Positions 1-6,585 of a stretch of 11,489 nt of DNA are shown piece after piece. Where the stretch lies: contig CADCWC010000023.1 in the NCBI GenBank assembly GCA_902806305.1, positions 1 through 11,489 of the forward strand, read 5' to 3'. The notes under the pieces were generated by a model, which ran no database searches, had not been told where the DNA came from, and saw only the letters and a program-made list of their open reading frames with translations. Origin of the DNA: an uncultured Thermoleophilia bacterium (GTDB taxonomy: Bacteria > Actinomycetota > Thermoleophilia > Gaiellales > F1-60-MAGs149). A program made the position numbers and the translations under genes. Each line of letters begins with the position of its first letter. The stretch's first letter is position 1.

Positions 1-240
1 GCCCGAGGTGATGGCGCAGATGTCGGAGCCCGCCGTCTCGGCGTAGCCGTTCGTCCCGAGGACCTTCGCCTCGTAGCCGACCACGGGCCCCGCCTCGTTG
101 AGGTCGAGCGCCTTGCCCTGCGGCAGCCCCTCGACGATGTCGACGAGGACCACGTCGGCGTAGTCGCGCTGGGCGAGCAGCTGCGCGGTCGTCGCGCCGA
201 CGTTCCCCGCGCCCACCACGGTGATCTTCCTTCGGGCCAT
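1..240 (-). CDS. mdh: Malate dehydrogenase, N-terminal part (cut by left window edge)
   Basis: The enzyme oxidises malate to oxaloacetate with NAD in the cytoplasm, in the TCA cycle. Only the first 80 codons are present. They read MARRKITVVGAGNVGATTAQ and onward. Residues 10-15 form the Rossmann dinucleotide loop GAGNVG. Asp34, at the end of the second strand (VLVDIVE), is the acidic residue that favours NAD over NADP. The stretch GLPQGKALDL is typical of the LDH-like malate dehydrogenases. The ATG lies one base after the stop of the upstream icd gene (TGA-G-ATG), with GGGAG just before it inside the end of icd, so the two genes are probably co-transcribed and translationally coupled. Lactate dehydrogenase is the alternative. 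The substrate-specificity loop is outside the window, but the pairing with icd favours malate. Confidence 0.88.
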   Translation of the reverse strand, partial: MARRKITVVGAGNVGATTAQLLAQRDYADVVLVDIVEGLPQGKALDLNEAGPVVGYEAKVLGTNGYAETAGSDICAITSG

Positions 241-241
241 C

Positions 242-1327
242 TCAGGCTCCCATCTCGGCGATGACCGCGTCGGCGTAGGCGGCCGTGCCGACGGCCGACG
301 GGTCGTTGCGGTCGTCCTTCAGGTCGTACGTGACGCGGTCGCCCTCCGCGATGACGGCGGCGATCGCGGCCTCCAACCGGTCGGCGGCCTCCCGCTCGCC
401 CAGGTGGCGGAGCATCATCACGCCCGAGAGCATCATCGCGGTCGGGTTGGCCTTGTCCTGCCCGGCGTACTTCGGCGCCGAGCCGTGCACCGGCTCGAAG
501 AGCGCGTTCCGGCCCCCGTGGTTGGCCCCGGGGGCGATGCCGAGGCCGCCGGTCAGCCCCGCGCAGAGGTCGGAGACGATGTCGCCGTACAGGTTCGGCA
601 GCACGAGCACGTCGTAGAGCTCGGGCTTCTGGACGAGCTGCATGCACATGTTGTCCACGATCCGGTCCTCGAACTCGATGTCCGAGTTCTCCGCCGCCAC
701 CTCCTGCGCGACGCGCAGGTACAGGCCGTCGGTGTGCTTCATGATGTTCGCCTTGTGCACGGCCGTGACCTTGCGGCGCCCCTGCGCACGCGCGATGTCG
801 AAGGCGAACTGCACGATCCGCCGCGAGCCGGTGACGGAGATGGGCTTGATCGACAGGCCGGAGTCGGGCCGGATCGGCTTGCCGAGACGCCGCGTGAGGT
901 CCTCGATCATCGACGCCGTCTCGGGCGCGCCCTGCTCGAACTCGAGGCCGGAGTAGATGTCCTCGGAGTTCTCGCGGATCACGATCAGGTCGATGTCCTC
1001 GAAAGGCGAGCGGACGCCGCGGTAGGACTTGCACGGGCGGACCTGGCCGTAGAGCTCGAGCTCCTGCCGGAGCGCGACGTTCACGGACCGGAAGCCCGAC
1101 CCGACGGGGGTCGTGATCGGGCCCTTGATGGCCACGCCGGTCTCCCGGATCGAGTCGAGGACCCGGGGCGGGAGCGGGTTGCCGCCGTTCTGGTCCATCA
1201 CGTCCGCGCCTGCGGTCTGGACGTCCCAGCTGAACTCGACGCCCGTGGCCTCGAGCACGCGGCGGGTCGCCTCGGCGATCTCGGGGCCGATCCCGTCGCC
1301 CGGGATGAAGGTCACGCGGTAGGGCAC
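242..1327 (-). CDS. icd: Isocitrate dehydrogenase, IDH/IPMDH family (361 aa)
   Basis: The protein decarboxylates isocitrate to 2-oxoglutarate in the TCA cycle. It belongs to the short isocitrate/isopropylmalate dehydrogenase family. Near the start is FIPGDGIGPE (residues 7-16). The substrate loop is RSVNVALRQELELYGQVRP (80-98); the Ser-x-Asn here marks an isocitrate enzyme rather than an isopropylmalate enzyme. NSEDIYSGLE (120-129) supplies the catalytic Tyr125, and VHKANIMKHTDG (190-201) supplies Lys192. Metal-binding aspartates lie in NLYGDIVSDL (245-254), and the cofactor loop is HGSAPKYAGQDKANP (281-295). I chose the GTG at 1325-1327 because GAAAGG sits 7 nt upstream and the homologous sequence begins there. 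The open frame continues upstream to 1543, but that extension looks non-coding. Lys286-Tyr287 match the NADP determinants of the E. coli enzyme, although the position of its Arg395 is Asp338 here, so cofactor choice is uncertain. Confidence 0.92.
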   Translation of the reverse strand: MPYRVTFIPGDGIGPEIAEATRRVLEATGVEFSWDVQTAGADVMDQNGGNPLPPRVLDSIRETGVAIKGPITTPVGSGFRSVNVALRQELELYGQVRPCKSYRGVRSPFEDIDLIVIRENSEDIYSGLEFEQGAPETASMIEDLTRRLGKPIRPDSGLSIKPISVTGSRRIVQFAFDIARAQGRRKVTAVHKANIMKHTDGLYLRVAQEVAAENSDIEFEDRIVDNMCMQLVQKPELYDVLVLPNLYGDIVSDLCAGLTGGLGIAPGANHGGRNALFEPVHGSAPKYAGQDKANPTAMMLSGVMMLRHLGEREAADRLEAAIAAVIAEGDRVTYDLKDDRNDPSAVGTAAYADAVIAEMGA

Positions 1328-1334
1328 GAACACG

Positions 1335-1340
1335 CCTTTC
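1335..1340 (-). promoter_or_regulatory. Shine-Dalgarno site of icd
   Basis: On the minus strand GAAAGG, inside a purine run AGAGAGAAAGG, lies 7 nt before the GTG at 1325-1327. This spacing decides the start. The GTG at 1331-1333 would leave one nucleotide of spacing, and upstream starts would place the site inside the gene. Confidence 0.7.
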
Positions 1341-1503
1341 TCTCTGCGCGGGCTCACAGCGTCCCGCGGCGGAACGGCCAGGATTGTCGCCGATGCGGTC
1401 GGCCCGGCGGTCGGGGGACACCGCTCGCCCGGCGCGGTCGCACGCTCGACCGGTGGCGCGCCGGCTGCGCGGCGCGTCCGGGGTTCCGCGCCGTGGCCAC
1501 GGG

Positions 1504-1509
1504 TATGCT
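1504..1509 (+). promoter_or_regulatory. Candidate -10 box for the sdh operon
   Basis: TATGCT fits the actinobacterial TANNNT -10 consensus and is one of the few A/T-containing spots in this GC-rich spacer. It would start transcription near 1516, giving a leader of about 60 nt before the sdhA GTG. No clear -35 hexamer is visible 16-18 bp upstream. Confidence 0.35.
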
Positions 1510-1560
1510 CCAGCCCGGGGTGCAAGGTGCGTGGCCCGGCCACGCGGACAGTCGGTTCCT

Positions 1561-1567
1561 TGGAGGG
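1561..1567 (+). promoter_or_regulatory. Shine-Dalgarno site of sdhA
   Basis: TGGAGGG lies 7 nt before the GTG at 1575. It is the strongest ribosome-binding site in the window and fixes the sdhA start at 1575 rather than at codons further upstream in the same frame. Confidence 0.8.
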
Positions 1568-1574
1568 CTCTTAC

Positions 1575-3257
1575 GTGATCCGTCACGATGTGGTGGTCGT
1601 CGGTGCGGGGTGCGCCGGGATGCGCGCCGCCATCGAGGCCAAGCGCGCGGGCGTCGACGTGGCGGTCGTCTCCAAGCTGCACCCGACGCGCTCGCACTCG
1701 GGCGCGGCCGAGGGCGGCATCAACGCGGCGCTCGGCAACGCGACCGAGGACTCGCCCGAGAGCCACACCTTCGACACGGTCAAGGGCTCGGACTACCTGG
1801 GCGACCAGGACGCGATCGCCGTCATGTGCCACGAGGCGCCCGGCGACATCTACGAGCTCGAGCACATGGGCGCGATCTTCACGCGCGGCACCGACGGCCG
1901 CCTGGCCCAGCGGCCCTTCGGCGCCGCGGGCGCGCCGCGCACCGTCTACTCGGCCGACATCACGGGGCACGTGCTGATCCATGTGCTCTACGAGCAGCTC
2001 CTGAAGCACGACGTGACGGTCTACGAGGAGTTCTTCGCCACGCAGCTCGTCGTCGACGGCGGGCGCTGCGCGGGCGTGCTGGCCTGGGACATCGTCCGCG
2101 GCGGACTGCACGCCATCGAGGCCAAGCACACGATCCTGGCCACGGGTGGCATGGGGCGCATGTACTACGGCACGACGAACGCCTACGCCTGCACGGCGGA
2201 CGGCATGAGCCTCGCCTGGCGCGCGGGCGTGCCGCTCAAGGACATGGAGTTCATGCAGTTCCACCCGACGACGCTGAAGTCGAACGGCGTGCTGATCACG
2301 GAGGGCTGCCGCGGCGAGGGCGGCTACCTGCGCAACGCAGACGGCGAGCGCTTCATGGCGAGCCCGGCGCCGAACGCGATGGAGCTCGCCTCCCGCGACG
2401 TCGTCTCCCGCGCCGAGTGGGTCGAGATCGCCGAGGGCCGCGGCGTCGACGGCTGCGTGCTCCTCGACCTGACCCACCTCGGCGCCAAGAAGATCAAGTC
2501 GCGCCTCCCCGGCTCGCGCGAGCTCGCGATCGACTACGCGGGCGTCGACCCGATCGACGAGCCGATCCCGGTCCGGCCGGGCGCCCACTACCAGATGGGC
2601 GGCGTCGACGTCGACATCTGGGGCGAGACGATCGTGCCCGGCCTGTTCGCCGCGGGCGAGGTCGCCTGCGTCTCCGTGCACGGGGCGAACCGCCTCGGCG
2701 GCAACTCGCTGATGGAGACCATCACCTTCGGCCGCCGGGCGGGCCAGGCCGCCGCCGAGCGGGCCCGCGAGGAGGTCGACGTGCACGCGCGGATCGACCG
2801 CGCCGCCGTCCGCGACGAGGAGCGCCGGCTGGAGGGCATCCTCACCTCCACGGAGGGCGAGCGCCCCTGGGAGATCCGGGACGAGCTCGCGCGCACGATG
2901 TACGACAAGGCGGGCGTGTTCCGCACCGAGTCGGCGCTCCTCGAGTGCCGCGAGAAGGTGGCCGAGCTGCGCGAGCGGGCGCGGCGCCTGCGCATCGACG
3001 ACAAGGGCACGCGCTTCAACACCGACCTGATGAGCGCGCTCGAGCTCCACTCGCTGCTCGAGGGCGCCGACTGCCTCGTGACCGGGGCTCTGGCCCGGCA
3101 GGAGAGCCGCGGCGCCCACTCGCGGCTCGACTACACGGAGCGCGACGACGAGCGGTGGATGAAGCACACGCTGACGTGGTACGACCGCGGCGAGGTGCGG
3201 CTCGACTACAAGCCCGTGACCGTGACCAAGTACCAGCCTCTCGTCCGGAGCTACTGA
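1575..3257 (+). CDS. sdhA: Succinate dehydrogenase flavoprotein subunit (560 aa)
   Basis: This is the FAD subunit that oxidises succinate to fumarate. The Rossmann loop GAGCAG occupies residues 10-15. TRSHSGAAEGG (38-48) contains His41, the expected site of covalent FAD attachment. Active-site elements seen are QFHPTT with His229-230 region, TEGCRGEGGYLRN (242-254), Arg274 in ASRDVVSR (equivalent to the E. coli proton-shuttle arginine), His338 in AHYQMGG, and Arg373 in HGANRLGGNSL. The C-terminal RQESRGAHSRLDY motif is complete. At 560 aa it is of usual length. The GTG start is set by TGGAGGG 7 nt upstream. It is the first gene of an sdhA-sdhB-sdhE-ybaK operon, with 6 nt to sdhB. Fumarate reductase is the alternative, since sequence alone cannot settle direction; an icd-mdh operon next door favours TCA-cycle use. 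Confidence 0.93.
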   Translation: MIRHDVVVVGAGCAGMRAAIEAKRAGVDVAVVSKLHPTRSHSGAAEGGINAALGNATEDSPESHTFDTVKGSDYLGDQDAIAVMCHEAPGDIYELEHMGAIFTRGTDGRLAQRPFGAAGAPRTVYSADITGHVLIHVLYEQLLKHDVTVYEEFFATQLVVDGGRCAGVLAWDIVRGGLHAIEAKHTILATGGMGRMYYGTTNAYACTADGMSLAWRAGVPLKDMEFMQFHPTTLKSNGVLITEGCRGEGGYLRNADGERFMASPAPNAMELASRDVVSRAEWVEIAEGRGVDGCVLLDLTHLGAKKIKSRLPGSRELAIDYAGVDPIDEPIPVRPGAHYQMGGVDVDIWGETIVPGLFAAGEVACVSVHGANRLGGNSLMETITFGRRAGQAAAERAREEVDVHARIDRAAVRDEERRLEGILTSTEGERPWEIRDELARTMYDKAGVFRTESALLECREKVAELRERARRLRIDDKGTRFNTDLMSALELHSLLEGADCLVTGALARQESRGAHSRLDYTERDDERWMKHTLTWYDRGEVRLDYKPVTVTKYQPLVRSY

Positions 3258-3263
3258 CACCGC

Positions 3264-4349
3264 ATGGCGACGATCGACAACGAGCACCTCACCACCCTCA
3301 AGGGGGCGTACGACGTCCAGCTGATGGAGGTGAGCCTGCGGGTCCAGCGCTTCGGCGGCGAGGAGGACTCGCGGCGCCGCTACGAGACGTACACGGTCGA
3401 GGTGCCGACCACGGCCACGCTGCTCGACTGCCTGGACGCGGTCAAGGACAAGCACGACGGCTCGCTCGCCTACCGCAAGTCCTGCCGGATGGCCGTCTGC
3501 GGCTCGTGCGGCATGCGGCTCGACGGCGGCGCGGTCCTGGCCTGCAAGGTGCCGATGCGCCCCTACGTCGACGCGGGCCACGTCGTGACGGTCGCGCCGA
3601 TGGGCAACCTGCCCGTCGTCAAGGACCTCGTCGTCGACATGCAGCCGTTCTGGCACAAGGTCCGGGCCGTCAAGCCGTGGCTCGACACGAGCGACGAGGC
3701 GCCGCCGCAGACGGAGTGGCGCGTCGCGCCGGAGCAGCAGGAGGCGATCTCCAAGGAGTCGCTCTGCATCATGTGCGGCTGCTGCGTCTCGGAGTGCAAC
3801 TCGATGGAGGCGGATCCCGACTTCCTCGGGCCCGCGGCGCTCGCCAAGGCGTACCGCTTCGTCGGTGACGTGCGCGACCTCGACACGCGCGATCGGCTCC
3901 GCGACCTGAACGGCGCGCACGGCATCTGGGACTGCACGCGCTGCTACTTCTGCAACCAGCGCTGCCCGAAGGGCGTCGACCCGCGGGACGCGATCGCGAA
4001 GCTCGGCGCCGAGACCTTCCGCGAGGGGTTGCACGACGGCATCCAGACCCTGATGACGGACGAGGGCGCCCGGCACGCCAAGGTCTTCATCGAGTCGACG
4101 TACAAGGGCGGCTACCTGCGCGAGACCGAGCTCGTGCCGAAGACGATCGGGCCGCTCGGCGCGCTGAAGGAGATCCCGTTCGCCCTGCAGCTGGCGCGCG
4201 CGGGCAAGGTCCCGAACCCGCTGATGCCGCACAAGGCGAAGGACAACGCCGAGGTCAAGCGTCTCTGGAAGCTGCTCGAGCAGCAGACGCCGCGGCACCA
4301 GGAGCGCGCCCTGCGGCCCGAGGACGTCACCACCGCCAAGGGAGTCTGA
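3264..4349 (+). CDS. sdhB: Succinate dehydrogenase iron-sulfur subunit, long form with extra cluster cysteine (361 aa)
   Basis: This subunit passes electrons from the flavin of SdhA towards quinone. The plant-type [2Fe-2S] ligands are Cys74, 79, 82 and 94 (C-x4-C-x2-C-x11-C). The first bacterial ferredoxin motif is CIMCGCCVSEC (Cys168, 171, 174, 178). The second is CTRCYFCNQRCP (Cys224, 227, 230, 234). In classical SdhB the second motif lacks the cysteine equivalent to Cys227 and binds [3Fe-4S]; here all four are present, so a second [4Fe-4S] cluster is predicted. The protein is about 100 residues longer than the usual SdhB of roughly 240 aa. Its tail (about 250-361) is soluble, Lys- and Arg-rich, with no membrane segment. 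ATG start 6 nt after sdhA. Together with the next gene this marks a non-classical type E complex. Confidence 0.93.
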   Translation: MATIDNEHLTTLKGAYDVQLMEVSLRVQRFGGEEDSRRRYETYTVEVPTTATLLDCLDAVKDKHDGSLAYRKSCRMAVCGSCGMRLDGGAVLACKVPMRPYVDAGHVVTVAPMGNLPVVKDLVVDMQPFWHKVRAVKPWLDTSDEAPPQTEWRVAPEQQEAISKESLCIMCGCCVSECNSMEADPDFLGPAALAKAYRFVGDVRDLDTRDRLRDLNGAHGIWDCTRCYFCNQRCPKGVDPRDAIAKLGAETFREGLHDGIQTLMTDEGARHAKVFIESTYKGGYLRETELVPKTIGPLGALKEIPFALQLARAGKVPNPLMPHKAKDNAEVKRLWKLLEQQTPRHQERALRPEDVTTAKGV

Positions 4350-4356
4350 GTCACCC

Positions 4357-5268
4357 GTGCAGGAGCGCTACGCCTACTACCCCGGCTGCCTGGCCAGCCT
4401 GTCCCAGAAGGAGCTCGACTCCTCGACGCGCGCCATCTCGGCGAAGCTCGAGATCGAGCTGATCGACATGCCCTCGGTCACGTGCTGCGGCGCCGGCGAC
4501 ATCCACGAGGCCAAGCCCGACTACTACCTCCACCTGTCGGCGCGGATCCTGGCCCAGGCGGAGCGGACCGGCGCCGAGGTGCTCCTGACCATCTGCAACG
4601 TCTGCTGCCTGAACCTGCGGCAGGCCAACAAGAAGCTGCAGTCCGACCCGGCCGAGCTCGCGCGCGTCAACGACAACCTGATGCAGGTCGACATCCCGAC
4701 GTACTCGGGCGGCGTCGAGGTCCGGCACCTGCTCTGGGAGGTGTCCGCGGGCGACGGCTTCGAGCGCTTCCGCTCCGTGGCGGTCAGGAGCCTCGAGGGA
4801 CTGCGCGTGGCGCCGTTCTACGGCTGCCAGATCCTGCGTCCCGCGAAGCTCCTCGGCTTCGAGGACCCGGATCGCCCGGAGTCGCTCGAGCGGCTGATCA
4901 CCGCCTGCGGCGCCGAGCCGATCGACTACCCGGCCAAGGTCAAGTGCTGCGGCTTCCCGATCGTCCTGGCGCGGGAGGACGTGGCGCTGGGCGAGCTCGT
5001 GCAGCCGCTGCAGGAGGCCACCGACGCGGGCGCCGACGTCATGGTCACGCCGTGCCCGCTCTGCCACCTCTCGCTCGACGCGTGGCAGCAGAAGGCCGCG
5101 AACCTGGCCGGTCGACCGTTCCAGATGCCGATCCTCCACCTGGCGCAGCTGCTCGGGGCGGCGGCCGGCGTGGAGGCCGACACGCTCCGCTTCCGGCGCC
5201 ACGTGACGCGGCTCTCCGAGGACGTCAAGGACAAGCTCCGGCTCTACGACCCCGTCGCGCGGGTCTGA
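4357..5268 (+). CDS. sdhE: Cysteine-rich CCG-domain subunit of type E succinate:quinone oxidoreductase (303 aa)
   Basis: The protein has two CCG domains of the family found in heterodisulfide reductase subunit B and in SdhE/MfrE subunits. Domain 1 has Cys11, the Cys43-Cys44-Gly triplet, and Cys80/Cys83 (CNVCC). Domain 2 has Cys157, Cys197-Cys198-Gly and Cys233/Cys236 (CPLC). Such domains are known to bind non-cubane [4Fe-4S] clusters. No membrane helix is seen, and the protein stands where a cytochrome b anchor gene would be in a classical operon. It probably links the SdhAB dimer to the membrane or quinone. The GTG start lies 7 nt after the sdhB stop, with AAGGGAG overlapping the end of sdhB, 12 nt upstream. 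Glycolate oxidase GlpC-like or HdrB proteins are relatives, but the operon context favours SdhE. The symbol here is not the unrelated flavinylation factor also named SdhE. Confidence 0.85.
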   Translation: MQERYAYYPGCLASLSQKELDSSTRAISAKLEIELIDMPSVTCCGAGDIHEAKPDYYLHLSARILAQAERTGAEVLLTICNVCCLNLRQANKKLQSDPAELARVNDNLMQVDIPTYSGGVEVRHLLWEVSAGDGFERFRSVAVRSLEGLRVAPFYGCQILRPAKLLGFEDPDRPESLERLITACGAEPIDYPAKVKCCGFPIVLAREDVALGELVQPLQEATDAGADVMVTPCPLCHLSLDAWQQKAANLAGRPFQMPILHLAQLLGAAAGVEADTLRFRRHVTRLSEDVKDKLRLYDPVARV

Positions 5269-5279
5269 ACGCCCCGCCG

Positions 5280-5747
5280 ATGCATCCGTCGGCCCGTCGG
5301 GTCCAGGCGGCGCTCGAGGCGGGCGGCGTCGGGGCGCGCGTGATCGAGACGGGCGAGACGGCCCGCACGGCCGCCGACGCGGCGGCCACGCTCGGGACGA
5401 CGGTGGGCTGCATCGTCAAGAGCCTCGTCTTCATGGCGGGCGACGAGCCCGTGCTCGTGCTGACGTCCGGGACGAACCGCGTCGACGTCGGCAAGGTCGC
5501 GTCGGTCCTCGGCGTGGACGGGGTGCGACGCGCCACGGCCGCCGAGGTGCGCGAGGCGACGGGCCACCCCGTCGGCGGCGTGGCCCCGCTCGGCCACCCG
5601 CGGCCGCTCCGGGTCCTGTGCGACGCGGACCTGCTGCGCCACGACGAGGTCTGGGCCGCGGCCGGCACGCCGGACACCGTCTTCCCCGTCCCCCCGGACG
5701 AGCTGGTGCGGATCACGGGCGCGACGGTGGCTGACGTGGCGGAGTAG
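5280..5747 (+). CDS. YbaK/EbsC-family aminoacyl-tRNA deacylase (155 aa)
   Basis: Members of this family hydrolyse mischarged tRNA, classically Cys-tRNA(Pro), in trans to prolyl-tRNA synthetase. Seen here are the conserved lysine in CIVKSLVF (Lys47), the TSGTNRVD strand (62-69), and the GHPVGGVAPLG loop (95-105). The C-terminal GTPDTVFPVPPDELVRITG is also typical of the family. The length is normal for a single-domain YbaK protein. It starts with ATG 11 nt after the sdhE stop and ends just before a strong hairpin, so it is probably the last gene of the sdh transcript. The ribosome-binding site is weak, which suits translational coupling. A link between deacylase and succinate oxidation is not known to me. 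The exact tRNA substrate cannot be read from the sequence. Confidence 0.85.
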   Translation: MHPSARRVQAALEAGGVGARVIETGETARTAADAAATLGTTVGCIVKSLVFMAGDEPVLVLTSGTNRVDVGKVASVLGVDGVRRATAAEVREATGHPVGGVAPLGHPRPLRVLCDADLLRHDEVWAAAGTPDTVFPVPPDELVRITGATVADVAE

Positions 5748-5750
5748 CGA

Positions 5751-5782
5751 GTCGGGCGCCCGGCCGCGGCCGGACGCCCGAC
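5751..5782. terminator. 32-nt GC-rich inverted repeat, probable terminator of the sdh operon
   Basis: The left arm GTCGGGCG-C-CCGGCC and the right arm GGCCGG-A-CGCCCGAC pair with one internal mismatch, giving a near-perfect hairpin. It starts 4 nt after the ybaK-family stop and ends 16 nt before the stop of a minus-strand frame at 5799. It could therefore end transcripts from both sides. There is no T-tract, which is common for hairpins at gene ends in high-GC actinobacteria. Confidence 0.65.
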
Positions 5783-5798
5783 GAGCCGCCATCGCCGC

Positions 5799-6020
5799 TC
5801 AGCCGACGGTGCCGAGGCCCGAGCCGACGAGTGCCTTCGTCCGGGCGGACCACACCACCACCAGGTAGCGGTGGCCCTTGGCGAGCCGCGCGGCCGAGGC
5901 GGTCAGCGACAGTCGCGGCGTGGCGACGGGCCTGGCCGCGATCACGACCTTGCCGAGCTGCGGCGTGCCGTCGGGACCGCAGGTGCGTCGAGGAGACCTG
6001 GACGCGAGGTAGACCCCCGA
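5799..6020 (-). pseudogene. Possible 3' remnant of a minus-strand gene (about 73 codons)
   Basis: On the minus strand one frame ending at the TGA at 5799-5801 reads as protein-like sequence. It contains GKVVIAARPVATPRLSL, then AARLAKGHRYLVVVWS, then a short Gly-rich end. Its codons end mostly in G or C, such as CTG GTG GTG GTG TGG TCC. The probable terminator hairpin lies just downstream. No plausible start codon or ribosome-binding site was found, and the frame loses coding character upstream of about 6020, near where the vsr gene begins. This suggests the tail of a gene whose front was lost, perhaps when vsr arrived. The family is not recognised. The upstream boundary is approximate, and a chance open frame remains possible. 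Confidence 0.3.
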
Positions 6021-6122
6021 CGACCCATCGGCCTGGTGCCGTGCTGCTGACGCGCCTCGCGGCCACGGGTGGCCGGGTCGGGCGGCGGCGATGCCGTCGG
6101 ATCTGCCACGATCGTCCGAGCC

Positions 6123-6560
6123 GTGGACGTCCCGCGTCCGACCGCCTCGCCCGTCGCCTCGTCCGAGGCCGTCTCCCGGCGCATGTCGGTCGCCCGTCGC
6201 CGCGACACCGGGCCGGAGCGGGCGCTCCGCTCCGAGCTGCATCGGCTCGGCCTGCGCTTCCGGCTCCACCGCCGGCTGGCCGGGCTCCGACGGGAGGCCG
6301 ACGTCGTGTTCGGCCCGGCCCGGGTGGCGGTCTTCATCGACGGCTGCTTCTGGCACGGCTGTCCCCAGCACGCCACATGGCCGAAGGCGAACGCCGACTT
6401 CTGGCGCACGAAGATCGAGACGAATCGACGCCGGGACGCCGACACGGACGAGCGGCTCGCCGGGGCCGGCTGGGAGGTCGTGCGGATCTGGGAGCACGAG
6501 GACCCGGCCGAGGCCGCGCGGCTGATCGCCGCCCGAGTCCGCGCCCGACGGGGCGTCTGA
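6123..6560 (+). CDS. vsr: Very-short-patch-repair (Vsr) type endonuclease, stand-alone (145 aa)
   Basis: Vsr nicks DNA 5' of T:G mismatches that arise by deamination of 5-methylcytosine. RRRDTGPERALRSEL (26-38) contains Glu32, matching the conserved acidic residue of the N-terminal helix. ADVVF (59-63) gives Asp60, equivalent to the catalytic Asp51 of E. coli Vsr. FIDGCFWHGC (71-80) gives His78, equivalent to His69; Asp73 replaces E. coli His64, a substitution I recall as frequent in the family. DFWRTKIETNRRRD and GWEVVRIWEHE complete the fold. The start is uncertain: the GTG at 6123 suits the length, but there is no clear Shine-Dalgarno, and the GTG at 6069 and ATG at 6183 are alternatives. 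No cytosine methyltransferase is encoded in the window. It faces the phosphotransferase gene convergently. Confidence 0.87.
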   Translation: MDVPRPTASPVASSEAVSRRMSVARRRDTGPERALRSELHRLGLRFRLHRRLAGLRREADVVFGPARVAVFIDGCFWHGCPQHATWPKANADFWRTKIETNRRRDADTDERLAGAGWEVVRIWEHEDPAEAARLIAARVRARRGV

Positions 6561-6579
6561 GCCGCGGCGGACGCGGGCT
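6560..6579. terminator. Possible hairpin between convergent vsr and phosphotransferase genes
   Basis: AGCCGCG pairs with CGCGGGCT (one bulged base) around a 5-nt GCGGA loop, directly after the vsr stop and before the stop of the convergent phosphotransferase gene at 6586. The arms are short and there is no T-tract, so this is a weak call. Confidence 0.3.
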
Positions 6580-6585
6580 GAGCCG

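Larger units (their letters stand above)
1328..1574. promoter_or_regulatory. Divergent intergenic region between icd-mdh and sdhABE
   Basis: This 247-bp stretch separates two divergently transcribed TCA-cycle operons and should carry both promoters. The best plus-strand candidate is a TATGCT hexamer at 1504-1509. I see no convincing minus-strand -10 box, and no clear operator palindrome or riboswitch. Open frames that cross the region in both directions are extensions of icd and sdhA without coding support. Confidence 0.5.

Noticed and set aside
1328..1543. N-terminal extension of isocitrate dehydrogenase by 72 residues
   Set aside because: The extension is low-complexity, overlaps the sdhA promoter region, and a good Shine-Dalgarno site supports the GTG at 1327 where family homology begins.
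221..3868. A 1215-codon open frame on the plus strand across icd, sdhA and the start of sdhB
   Set aside because: It is antisense to icd and in another frame over sdhA and sdhB. The translation is Arg/Ala/Gly-rich low-complexity sequence with no motif. GC-rich DNA has few stop codons, so long shadow frames are expected.
4351..5202. A 283-codon minus-strand frame opposite sdhE
   Set aside because: It mirrors the codon positions of sdhE, whose CCG motifs are unmistakable. Its composition is typical of an antisense shadow.
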